Below, piece after piece: positions 45,380 through 56,314 of a DNA stretch of 64,000 nt. The notes beneath the pieces were generated by a model. The model was not told the origin of the DNA. It searched no databases and saw nothing but the letters and a program-made list of their open reading frames with translations. Source of the DNA: Hemerocallis citrina (Eukaryota; Streptophyta; Magnoliopsida; Asparagales; Asphodelaceae). The stretch lies in contig CM030368.1 of NCBI GenBank assembly GCA_017893485.1, forward strand, positions 172,425,004-172,489,003, written 5' to 3'. The translations under genes were made by a program, and so were the position numbers. How positions within the stretch are numbered: the first letter of the stretch is position 1; every line of letters begins with the position of its first letter.

Positions 45380-48300
45380 TGTAATACCCTGATTTTTCAA
45401 TTAATGAGAAATTATTTATTTTGCACGTGTTGTGCACGTGCAATATTTTGTTGGATTATTTTATCATGATGTGTATGTTTGAATATAATTTTCTCAAATT
45501 ATTTTAGTACAAAAAGCCTTCTTTAAAAGCCTTATTTGATTTAACTAAAAAGCCTTTTCTTAAAAAGCCCAAAAGCATTTTTATTTTTTATAAATTATTT
45601 TGGCCCAAAAAGAAAGCCCATGAATTAAGTTATTTTTAATTAAACTTGTCATGTAGAAGACTTTTTTAAACAAAATTATTTTTATACAATTTTAGAATGT
45701 ACAAATTTTGGCCTAGTTGCATGCACGTGCACTATACGTACACGTGCATTGCACATTTCTTTGCTTGGCCGGGTAGCATTCTTTGGAGGGAAAGTTGAAT
45801 TTTTGGTGTGGAGAACATGGGGGTAGTTTCAAGGAGGTGGGTAGTTTTCCTAACTCCTACTTGAATCTAAGCCCTTCATTTTGCAACCACCAAGATGATC
45901 TTAACCCTCCATTCCCCTCATTTTTTAGTATAAATACCCCCCTTCTCATGGCTAATTTTTCATATGCAAAGTGTAATTTCTAAAGCTATAGTAATATATT
46001 GTGAGTTACAAAAGATAAGAGAGTGTGTGGTTCTTTGGATGCTTGGAGCTTTCGGCCAAGAGGAGAAGCATTCGGCTAGGGTAGCTTTCGGCCAAGGAGG
46101 AGAAGCTTTCGGCTAGGGCTTGGGAGCTTGGAAGTGGTGCACTTTTGGCTAGGAGGAGGTGTTCTCATCTACTAGGACTTATTGCTTTTGTGTTCTCTCC
46201 ATTAAGGTGGGTAAAACAATTCATGTTTCTAATATAGGGTTCATGCTAGTATATTGATAACACTATACATGGAAAATACTAATAAGAGACCACTCTAATT
46301 AAAAAGTTAGTATGTGAATGGCTTAGAATGATGTGGTAAATTGTGTATGTGAAATGCTTGCATTTATACCATATGAAGCACTTTCTATGATTATTTAGTT
46401 TAATTGAATAATGATGCAATGTGATTAGCATGATGTGTGAAAATCTTTATTAATTACTTGCAAATTGTGTGGTTGAAACATGACACTTGATAAAGATAAT
46501 AACACTATGGAATTGAATAGAAAAGTATATTGAATGCTTGAATTCATGTGTAGAAGTGGCATAGATGAACCAAAGAATTGCTTGTTGTCATCAAATTAGA
46601 AATGTACCAAACTTAGTAATTGTTGAGTCTCACCTATTCATGTGCTATATGAATTCTTTTGCTAGTATGAGTATGGGGAAATCCAAGGTTGTATTGTGTT
46701 GTGAATGTAGATTAATAACCAGTAAATTATCATGGAAAATTTTGGGATAAAAGAGAGATTAGAAGAACAATCGATTATTTTCAATGTCGAAAATAAAGGA
46801 TTTGCTAGTTTTAATAAACAAATAATTAATTTGGGTGGAGAAAATGTGTTTTTAGTACAAAAATTTATTTTACACTTACTGTTTTGAAGATGGAATAAAG
46901 AAGATTAAATCTGGAGTTTTTCAGTGGTTTGTATGAAGGCAATATGAATCAAATTGTTTTGAACATCGAGTTGATTTCTAAAAACAGTGTGAATATGAGT
47001 CTAATGGGTTTTAACCCATACTGTGACAACCTGAGCCAGTGGCTCAGGCGGTCGGTGGCTCTGTTCGGTTTACCTGAGCGGTGTGGTTCGAAACCCGGCC
47101 TCACCATCTTTTTAATGGACTGTGTATAAATATATATATGAACAGCGAATGACAGTACTTATACTTAACGCGCCCTCTTCTAATCGCTAGCACCGATTGG
47201 CCTATCGGCGGGTGCTCTGGCCTTCTTCTCTACCGTGCTGGGTTCGAATCCTTCCCCTAGCACTTAGGGAAAAACAATTTTTTTGGGAGTTTTTGATGTC
47301 CAAAAAATGTGAGAAAAATATGGGAATTTTCATAAAAATACAAGGAATTTTATGGGATTGGTTTGGATATTATTTGAAGAAAATATGAAGTAGTTTGTGA
47401 ACAAATGGTATATTAAAGCTATGGTTCTAAGACATACTTATGGAAATTTTCAAATTCATAAAGATATATTGAAATGAATTTATTAGAAAGTATTTGACAC
47501 AAAAGAGTTTGTGGTGTGACATGTTATTATAAATTTTTCCTTGAAGATATTGTGTAAAATATGAAGTATGAGTGTATGATTATAAGTGCATGAGTCCATT
47601 GTATGATGATGGAATTTAGAAACTTTGTTGATGAAATTGTTGGACTTGAATATGAATTTTGAGTTATAAGTATTCACTATGGGCTTGTGAACAAAGAGTA
47701 ATCATGAATAAGAAAGAATATGAAATTATGACATGAAAGTGGTTATGACTTAAAGATTGTGAAATGAAATTTGAAATAGAGTAGCTAAGTCTCCCCGGCA
47801 TTGAGAAAGATGAATTGAATTGAAATTAGACCAAGGTTGGTCATGTTGAAATAAATGAATAAGTCCGGTTGATGGAGAGGCTAACTCTAGTGATTATTTT
47901 GTTCATGATTTTTAAATAAAACTAAGGACTAGTACATAGTGGAGATGTGATGAAAGTAGAAGAAAAACACGAGTATGAGGGCCAACGGATAGCGGTGTGA
48001 GAGCGATTCACAGGTTGCCTGCTTGATGCGTCAAGACAGTGCGTGGGCGCTACTCCGGAATTATCGTCCCGGTGGCGACGCTCGTGGGATGTTCGAGTGG
48101 CTATGGGTGGTGCCATTGTTCCATGGCGGAGGCTGAATTGTCCATAGGTTGCCTGCTCGATGCGTCGTGTCAGTGCGTGGGATTCCCCTCCAGGTTGCCT
48201 GGACATGGGCTCATAGATCATAGGACATCTAAGACACTACCGGAGTTACAGTAGTAGTTTAAGACATAGCGGGGGATTGAACCCTATAAAGATGAAGAAC

Positions 48301-48807
48301 GAATAAGGGCTTGCCCTCGGACCTATGTAGTATGGGATGCATAGAATCCGAACAAGTGCGCATTAGTGTCATGTAACATAATAAACTGCATTAAGGACTA
48401 AGTGCACAATCACAACACGACATCAATAGGGTAGTCCCTTTAGTTTGGAATGTGACAAGTTTGTGTTTGCTAAATATGAAATGTTAAGTTATACTATTTC
48501 CGGCAAGCGAGGACGGCCGTGTATAATGATCGTCGGTTGAATAAACTGACGTACCCACAGTCTAACATGCAGGTAAATGTCATGCTAAAGATTAAAGAGG
48601 ATTTGGATGCTTACAGATTTTATCAAGCTGTTGTACTGTATTTAATTGTTGTATTTTACTTCCGCTGTGCAAAAGAAAGATGTAATTATGATGTATACTC
48701 TGATGTATGATGAAAAGTTTTAATTTCCCTGTAAAAGTGTACTAAGAAAGTGAAAAGATCCTGTAGAACATCTCGAATTCAGTGTATTTGGGATTCGGGG
48801 CGTTACA
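45380..48807 (+). repeat. 3' LTR of the young element
   Basis: Copy of 37808-41235, offset 7572, with six single-base differences seen. TATA at 45929-45936; tRNA-like modules at 47023-47113 and 47186-47285; hairpin at 48532-48550. Followed by TSD ACTTT. Confidence 0.97.
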
Positions 48808-48812
48808 ACTTT

Positions 48813-50788
48813 GACCATCGGTATCGTCTTGTTCCTCAAGACTTTCTCCGGACGATCGACAATCTCAACCGGAAGCTCAATGTAAGTCAGATCCAACTAC
48901 AAACCCTCTGGTACTTCGGGCAAATGGTGACTCAGATCTAGAATGTACTCTCTCAGTATAGACACATGGAAGACATTGTGCACCTGAGACAACTCTTCTG
49001 GCAACCCCAACCGGTAAGCAGTTTTTTCAATCCACTTCAATATCTTGTACGTGCCTATGAACCTCGGGGCTAACTTCCCACCTCTGCTGAAGCAAATCAC
49101 GCCCTTGCTAGTTGAAACCTTTAGAAAGACAAAGTCATTAACCTCAAACTTAAGGTCCCTCCTCCGGTTGTCTGCATAGCTCTTCTGCCTACTTTGAGAA
49201 TCCACCAACCTCTTCCTGATCAGATCGATCTTTTCAGAGGTCTACTGCACAATCTCAGGCCCAAGCATCTGCCGCTCCCCAACTTCGAACCAACAGACAG
49301 GTGTTTTGCATTTCCTGCCATACAGAGCTTCGTACAATGCCATCCCAATACTAGTCTGAAAACTGTTGTTGTAGGCAAACTCCACCAGAGCTAGATGTCT
49401 TTCCCAACTGCCTCCAATGTCTAGTACATAACACTGAAGCATATCCTCAAGAATACTGTTGACTCTCTCGGTTTGCCCATCGGTCTGCAGATGAAAAGCA
49501 GTGCTGAAATCCGTCTTGGTACCCAGAGCTGTCTGAAGACTCCTCCAAAAATGCGAAGTAAACCGCGCATCTCGATCAGACACAATGGTTAACGGAACAC
49601 CATGAAGCTTGACGATCTCCCTAATATACAGCTCGGCTAATTTGTCCATCAACGAAGTGAGTTTCATCGCCAAGAAGAGAGTGGACTTGGTTAGTCGATC
49701 GACTATGACCTAAATCGCATCAATGCCCTTTGAACTCTTGGGCAAACCCGTGATGAAATCCATACTGATGTTATCCCACTTCCATTCCGGAATAGGTAAC
49801 GGTTGCAATAGACCTCTGGGTTTCTGATTCTCGGCTTTGACCTGCTGATAGATCTCACACTTCGCCACAAACTCGGTCACATCCCGCTTCAGATCTGACC
49901 ACCAGAAATGTTGCTTAATATCCCTATAAATCTTGGTACTTCCAGGATGTACAGACAAAAGAGTAGCATGTGCCTCCTGAAGAATGCTCTCCCGCAATTT
50001 TGCTTGATTTGGAACACACAGCCTCTCTCCAAACCACAACACTTCATCCCTGATCTGAAACTCGGACAACCTGCCAACACCAACCTGCTCCTTCATCTTC
50101 TGAATCTCTGCATCTTCCTTCTGACTTGCGATAATCCTTTCATTCAGCATTGGTTGAAGCCTCAACTGAGCTAAAGATGATCCCAAGCCTTATAGAACAA
50201 CTTCAATACCAGCCCGATCCAACTCCTCTGCAAGCTGCCTCTGAGTTGTAATCAAACTAGCCAGACTGCTCTTGCGGCTAAGTGCATCAGCAACAAGATT
50301 AGCCTTCCCAGGATGGTACTTAATCTCAGGAAGAATGTCCTCAAGTACATCCAACCATCTCCATTGCCTCAGATTCAGATCCTTCTGCTGATAGAGGTAC
50401 ATCAAGCTTTTGTGGTCCGTGTACATGTTCAGTTTCTTACCATACACGTAATATTCCCATTGCTTCAAGGCGAAGATAATCGTAGCCAACTCCAGATCAT
50501 GAGTCGGATAATTCTTTTCATGCGGTCTTAGTTGCCTAGACCCATAAGCGACCACTTTACCTTCTTGCATTAAAACACAACCGAGCCCACGATGTGAAGC
50601 ATCGCTGTAGACATCATAGTTAACACCTGCTCTAGGCAAAGCTAAAATGGGAGCAATAGTCAGCCTCTCTTTCAACTCCTAAAAGCTTGCCTTGCACTGC
50701 TCAGTCCACTTAAAGTTCACATTCTTCTTGGTCAGACCAGTGAGTGACACGGCTATCTGAGCATAGCCCTGAATGAACCTCCTATAGT
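48813..50788 (-). pseudogene. Old Tekay element: RT end, RNase H, integrase, chromodomain start
   Basis: On the minus strand: end of RT (YRRFIQGYA near 50775), RNase H (50675-50190: [20 protein letters not shown]), integrase zinc finger and core (50186-49242: HPGSTKIYRDIK, SDRDARF), and C-terminal region into the chromodomain (49208-48813). Closely parallels the young Pol, with nonsense codons near 50187, 49707, 49239 and 48894 and other changes. It is cut at 48813 by the young insertion and continues at 37807. Protease, gag and most RT are missing, replaced by the LTR starting at 50789. Confidence 0.9.
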
Positions 50789-51031
50789 TGTAACACCCCG
50801 AATTCCAAAATACAACTGAATTCGAGTTCCACAGGATCTTTACACTTCTTTTGTACAATTTACAAGGAAATAAAAACTTTTCTTTTATGAGAGTTACATT
50901 TACACTTGTACAATATCACAGCGAAAGCCATATTACAATGAATTACATGAAACAATATTTAAATCAATCCTGCGCAGCATGTATACTTCAATTGTCGAGC
51001 ATCTTTACCCTGCATATAAAACTGTGGGCAC

Positions 51032-51050
51032 GTCAGTTTATTCAACTGAC
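51032..51050 (-). promoter_or_regulatory. Conserved LTR hairpin
   Basis: Minus strand GTCAGTT, loop GAATA, AACTGAC, then GTGCCCACAG. Confidence 0.55.
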
Positions 51051-52231
51051 AAAATATTATACACGGCCATCCTCTCTATGCCGAAAATAGTATAACTATT
51101 CTCATTTCTTAACAATCACAAACTTGTCACAAACAAAGCTAAAAGGGACTATCTTATTGATGTCATGTTGTGAATGTGCACTTAGTCCTTAATGCAATTA
51201 TTTGTATTATATGATACTAATGCGCACTTGTTCAGAGTCTATGCAGCCCATACTACATAGTTCCGAGGGCAAGCCCTTAACCGTTCTTCATCTTGTAGGG
51301 TTCAATCCCTCACCATGACTTAATCTACTACTGTAACTACGGTAAGTATTCTAGATGTTTTCTGACCTACAAACTCATGTCTAGGCGCCCTGGAGGGAAT
51401 CCCAACGCACTGACACATAACTCATCATGCAAGCATTCTGTGGTAATTTAGCTCCTACCATAGACATGACACCACCCGCAGTCGTCAAACACCCCATGAG
51501 CGTCGCCACCGGAATGGTACTCTGGAGCAATATCCACGCCCTATCATGACTCATCATGGGACATCCTATGAATACTCTCACGCCGCCAATCCAATGGCCC
51601 TCATACTCAATATTTTTCTCTTACTTTCATCACATCTTCACTATGTAACTAATCCTTAATTTAATAGAATCATGAACAAAATCAATCTCTTAGAATGTAG
51701 CACTTCCACTATACCGGCCTTATTCATTTAATTTCACATGACCCAATCCTTGGTCCTCTCATTTCAAAATACCATTTCACAATTCTTTCATTGCCGGTAT
51801 AAAGCTTGGCCAAACTCTAATTCTCAATTTCAACTCATAATTACAATGTCACATTTCATAAGCATAGTGTTCATGTATTCATATCTTTCATAACTCATCA
51901 CAATCAATAATTCAATGCATAGATACTTGAAAACTGAAATTCTTCGAACATGTCACACTCACTAGTTTATACACTCACATAATTCTATTTCAATCCATTC
52001 CAATTCCACAGTTCACATTTTCAATTGGTTTCACAATTCACACCTTTCAAATTTCTCATTACCAAAATCTCATTTTAAACTTCCGAAACAATCCATTCGA
52101 ATTTCTTAAAGAAACAATTTAAGTTAATAATCAAAATGAGTTTTTTTTTGTAAAAACAATCTCACTTGTACAAAGCCTCAGGTCATAAAGGTTTTCTCCC
52201 AAAATACAAATATTATTTGAAACTTCAGGGT

Positions 52232-52402
52232 AGTCGACTGATAACCCTGACTAGTCGGCTGTTCTGCGAGGTTCTAAGGCTCGAGAATAAAATAGTCAGA
52301 GAAGTCGACTGTCTCATATGGCCAGTCGACTGTTCTACGGTGATTTTTAAATTCAAAATAAAACGATCAGGGCAGTCGACTGTTACAATAGTTGGTCGAC
52401 TG
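52232..52402. repeat. 71-bp tandem repeats with paired GTCGAC palindromes
   Basis: AGTCGACTG or one-base variants start at 52232, 52253, 52303, 52324, 52374 and 52394. Within each pair the spacing is 20-21 bases, and pairs repeat every 71 bases. Two helical turns between palindromes suggests dimeric protein binding on one DNA face; that is inference. Confidence 0.85.
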
Positions 52403-52583
52403 TGCCATTAGTTTTCAATTTCTCGAAGAAAAAAAAATGTTTTCAGTTCCTTTTTCTTTCCTTTTTGAAACATAACTTTCCAGATTAAAACTACATTCAA
52501 TTCCACCGTAACCAATATTTTTAAAGGTGTTTTTCACTCTTTTAAAACATGTAATTAGCCATAGTTTGCATATATGAATACTA

Positions 52584-52607
52584 CTAGGTATGCCCATGGC
52601 ACGTGCC
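52584..52607 (-). other. Helitron 3' terminus
   Basis: Palindrome GGCACGTGCC, ten-base spacer, CTAG. Acts by family knowledge as the rolling-circle termination signal. Confidence 0.75.
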
Positions 52608-52879
52608 TACAACACGTATTCAGAATTGCATATAAATTTAATTGGAGTTATTTAGTTGGGTGAACTGCATATAAAAAATCATTCAATATACCTATTTCTT
52701 CCTCTTTAACAATTATTGGTTAAAAAAATGCACCCACCTTTCTAATACAATCATCCACTCTTTACAGTCCTCCTTTGAAATTATATTGATTCCTAATAGT
52801 TTTCTAATACGGCGCCTTTAAATTGTTTCAATTAAGTTGTTTAGTAAATATTTTGACAGTGTTATTTAAAATTTTACAG

Positions 52880-53720
52880 GTAGGATTGTAGTAAAAATTT
52901 TGACAGAATCTCTCCTGAAATATTATTCCTTTTAGAGCATTAACATCATAGACAGTCAAATTGAATCCTCCCCAGCCCAATCCAAGCCACACCACACAGG
53001 CATCATATATATAAGGCTTGGGAAAAAAAACTTCATATGACTAAAGATATAAAATAAAAGACCAAGATATAGTTTGGAATCATAAAAGATTTTAGGAAAT
53101 TTTGTAAAAATTTTGACAGAACCTCCTCTAAAATATTAGCCATTTTACCGCAATTCCTTACGGAATTCTGCTCACAATAAAAAATTTAACATCACAGTCA
53201 AGAAATATAAATTCTCCCCAGGCCAATCCAAACAACATCATACAGACATCATATATATAAAGCTCTGGGAAGAAAAAATCTTCATATGACTGAGATACAA
53301 AATAAAAACCAACATATCGTTTCAAAACATAATAGATTTTAGAAAATTTAGTAAAAATTTTGACAGAACCTCCTCTAAAATATTAGCCCTTTTATATAAA
53401 TTCTCTCCAGGCCAATCCAAACAACATCACACAGACATCATATATATAGGGCTCTGGGACGAAAAAATCTTCATATGACTAAGATACAAAATAAAAACCA
53501 ACATATCGTTTCAAAACATAATAGATTTTAGAAAATTCAGTAAAAATTTTGACAGAACATCCCCTAAAATATTAGCCCCTTTACAGCAATTCCTTACGGA
53601 ATTCTGCTAACAATTAAAAATATGACATCACAGGTAATAAATATCAATCCTCCCCAGGCGAAACCAAGAAACATCATACAGGAATCATATATATAAGGCT
53701 CTGGGGGGGAAAATCAAAAT
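52880..53720. repeat. Four-unit tandem array with CCAAT and TATA motifs
   Basis: Units marked by GTAAAAATTTTGACAGAA start near 52891, 53104, 53351 and 53540 (spacing about 213, 247, 189; the third lacks a TTCCTTACGGAATTCTGCT block). Each unit carries a CCAATCC-like box (changed in the fourth) and, about 25-30 bases later, ATCATATATATA(A)G. Plus-strand promoter function is inferred. Confidence 0.8.
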
Positions 53721-53729
53721 ATAATGCAA

Positions 53730-54925
53730 GATACAAAATAAAAACCAAAAATTTGTTTGAAAATGTAATGGATTTTTTAGAAAACCTTCGAAAAACCTTT
53801 AAAAAACCAAACACAGAACCCAATACTCCACAAAATTGCAGGTACGGGTATAAACATAACTATATTATATCATCATTATATACAGTTACTTACATCATCT
53901 CCGAAAATGCTAAATATTGCAACTATTACAACTATTACATCCTCCACCATAATAAACACCAACCAACCGAATTAAAAAAAAATACAGGGTTGTAGGAGAA
54001 CACAATGGTTGAAGTCTTCAAAAATGGGGCCAAACAATGAGCCTAAAAAAACAGTAAGAGTTTTGAATCAAATAGTAAGAGTTTACAATAAAGAATTAAA
54101 ACAATAAAAGTCTGAAAACAATAGTAATAGTTTTGAAACAATTACCTTTCAAACAAAACAATGCCTTCAACCAAACATGTTCTTCATCACCCTACAAAAA
54201 GTTAAACTGTCAATATGTACATAACGGTTCTGAGTAAGGACGACAATCTGGAAAAAAAGAAGAATTAAATTAGCAGCAATTAACGGTTAACATAGGGTGT
54301 AGTTGTAGTAAATATAAATTTACCTTATTGCAACCCCAATTGATCAATATAGTTGCATTTATAAATTTGAGGTCCATGTCAGCTGCATCCCAGTTCTATT
54401 AAAGTTCAATAGTAAAACAACAATGAAAAAATGTTTTGATAAGGTAAGTCTATCATATATAATTGGTTTTTTTATTTTGTCATCCTGTTTCATTAAAGAA
54501 AAAGTGCCTAAGTTAATAGACGACCCTTTTTTTTTCTTCTTCTTATATATGGTGTCAATTGTCATTACTGATAAGTTAATTGATTTGAAGTGTTTGTTGG
54601 CTCATTATTGATTTAATATTTGCCATCAAATAATAGAAAGGGTGATGCTTGTTTTATAGCAAGTCCAATTGTTTGTTTTTGCTAGAATAATTATTTGTTA
54701 TTGCAACTCCAATTTCTATATAGTTGAAAATTTAGCATCGTCTTCAATAGATATATGAGTGACAACCTATTGTTTGTTATAGCTAGTAGCTAGCTAATAT
54801 AGAAATTATATTGTATTCAATATATATATGCTTGTGCTTAAGATAACCATAGTTATATTTAAATTTTTTAGCTAGAAAAACTGTAGTTATATTTAATATC
54901 CATCTCTATGAGAAAATACTTTTAT
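53730..54925. other. Helitron non-coding DNA
   Basis: AT-rich with short low-complexity frames. No domain recognised. Confidence 0.4.
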
Positions 54926-55780
54926 ATGTTGCTTACTCCCTGGCTTGAACCCTCGACCTCCTCTTTGATCACATGGGGTGCCTCTTCGAACTTCATAAAT
55001 TCCTTTTTTTCCTCTTTCTACCATTGTTTGTTGGTTCTCCATGTCCTTGGTCCAATTCCTAAACACCTGATGTGCCTTGTTTGTGGTGTGCTTGTGGCTC
55101 TATCTGAGTAGGACTGTAGGGGGTATCACCAGTGTTTAGTATAAGAATGTTAACATGTTTTGAAACTTGTTAATGGCTCAGTAAGAAGTGTGGCCAATAA
55201 TTGTCGTGAACCATTAATGTTGAATAACATGATACAATTTTCCATGCTACGCAAGACATCACTTGTGGGCACAAGCTGCATTTCTTTTATCTTCTATAAT
55301 GACTGCTTAGTTGAATTGACTCTTACTTGAAGATCTATGGTTGTGTGTGTGTGTGTTTCTGAATTTGATCTTAATATGAGCTTTCACAGGGTTGTTTTAT
55401 GTAGTATGATCTCTTTTAATTTGGAATTCTCTCTGGTTGTTTGTTACAGGTTCGTGGTGTAATGGAAAAATATCCTCCATATCAACAACAACAATAGATA
55501 TGCCGATGATATGATTAGGAAGCAGAAAACATCATCTGATTCAAAGAAGAGGCAGAATTGAGAAGGAATAGATGCAAACTCATTAGCTGATTACCCCAGA
55601 AAATCCCCGAGGAGATCTCATAGAAGGATGTAGATTATTGACCCCATTTAACAGTCATTTTGTTTCAGCTTTTATCTTGACCACTGATTAGTTGGCAGAT
55701 TGAAAGTAACAGTTGTAATATATATCAAATAGAAGTATATCTGATGTTTAGTTCTCCGATTTCAGATTGATGTACCAGAT
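54926..55780. repeat. Helitron-internal direct repeat, copy 1
   Basis: Blocks 54926-55135 and 55481-55780 match 62640-62850 and 63147-63400 in the same orientation with few changes. Includes a plus-strand open stretch ADDMIRKQKTSSDSKK ending SPRRS, and a minus-strand stretch EVRRGTPCDQRGGRGF. Possibly captured exon sequence; source gene not recognised. Confidence 0.65.
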
Positions 55781-56310
55781 TATAACTACTATTGTATATA
55801 CTTTTCTTTTGTTTAATAGTTGGCAGATTGAAAGATACTAATTGTCATTCATATTTCAAGAATTTGTTTAATAACTACTATTGTATATACTTTTCTTTTA
55901 AGATCATTGTTATACATCATCTCCCAAAATACTAACTATTAAGATCATTGTTGCCATGCATACTTAATAAAAATATCTGTAGTTATCCTTACAAATGCAA
56001 AGGAAATTTAGACACTGTATAGTTGAGAGGATGTGCTGAAAGTATGGTAGTGGTAGCATTTCTTAATTTAGATGCATTTCTTAATTGTGGTTGGTGAAAT
56101 TTAATAATTTGTGGATCATCCATAACACTATTTAGAGAAAATGTTGCTATCTTAAGTCTTCTAAAAAGTTTATGGAGATCACCTAACTGAATAAAAAGTT
56201 TTATTCAAGTAAGGTTCATTAGTTAGAGTATGAAATTTTTTTATTGAAAGATAATCAAAGTCATAAATTTGTAACTTGTATTTTAATCAAAAGTACATGT
56301 ATTTTCTGAA
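55781..56310. other. Helitron spacer downstream of Rep-helicase
   Basis: AT-rich, no gene seen; presumably 3' UTR of the minus-strand gene plus spacer. Confidence 0.4.
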
Positions 56311-56314
56311 ATAA

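Larger units (their letters stand above)
37803..48812 (+). mobile_element. Young 11-kb Tekay-type Ty3/gypsy retrotransposon (with TSD)
   Basis: LTRs at 37808-41235 and 45380-48807 (3428 bp each, constant offset 7572) enclose a 4144-bp internal region. TSD ACTTT at 37803-37807 and 48808-48812. Primer-binding site TGGTATCAGAGC (41239-41250) and polypurine tract (about 45367-45377) are in place. Coding: accessory ORF (41405-41830) and protease-RT-RNase H-integrase-chromodomain (41928-45278) with one in-frame TAG. No gag capsid or CCHC finger is seen between 41831 and 41927, so the copy is non-autonomous as it stands. The order RT, RNase H, integrase, chromodomain plus long TGTAAT...TTACA LTRs and Met-tRNA site mark a Tekay/Del chromovirus. 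Few LTR differences mean recent insertion. Confidence 0.95.
50789..52583 (-). mobile_element. Third Tekay-related LTR, 3' portion (minus strand)
   Basis: Minus-strand end CGGGGTGTTACA at 50789, joined exactly to the RT codons of the old element, so a separate insertion is likelier than an internal deletion. About 1.8 kb of LTR follows with the conserved hairpin (51050-51032), the 51230-51300 block shared with 34730-34800, and other LTR matches. Instead of tRNA-like modules it has 71-bp repeats with GTCGAC (52232-52402). The LTR 5' part is missing; the Helitron begins at 52584. Its own TSD cannot be shown. Confidence 0.7.

Noticed and set aside
50189..50675. Possible separate functional RNase H gene on the minus strand
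   Set aside because: It is one open piece of a decayed Pol whose neighbours continue in order with nonsense codons between them.
52382..52392. GTTACA followed by ATAGT, the same five bases that precede the LTR at 50789, as a possible right TSD of that LTR
   Set aside because: The sequence lies in the middle of the 71-bp GTCGAC repeat array, which continues beyond it, and there is no GGG before TTACA as an LTR end requires. Treated as chance.
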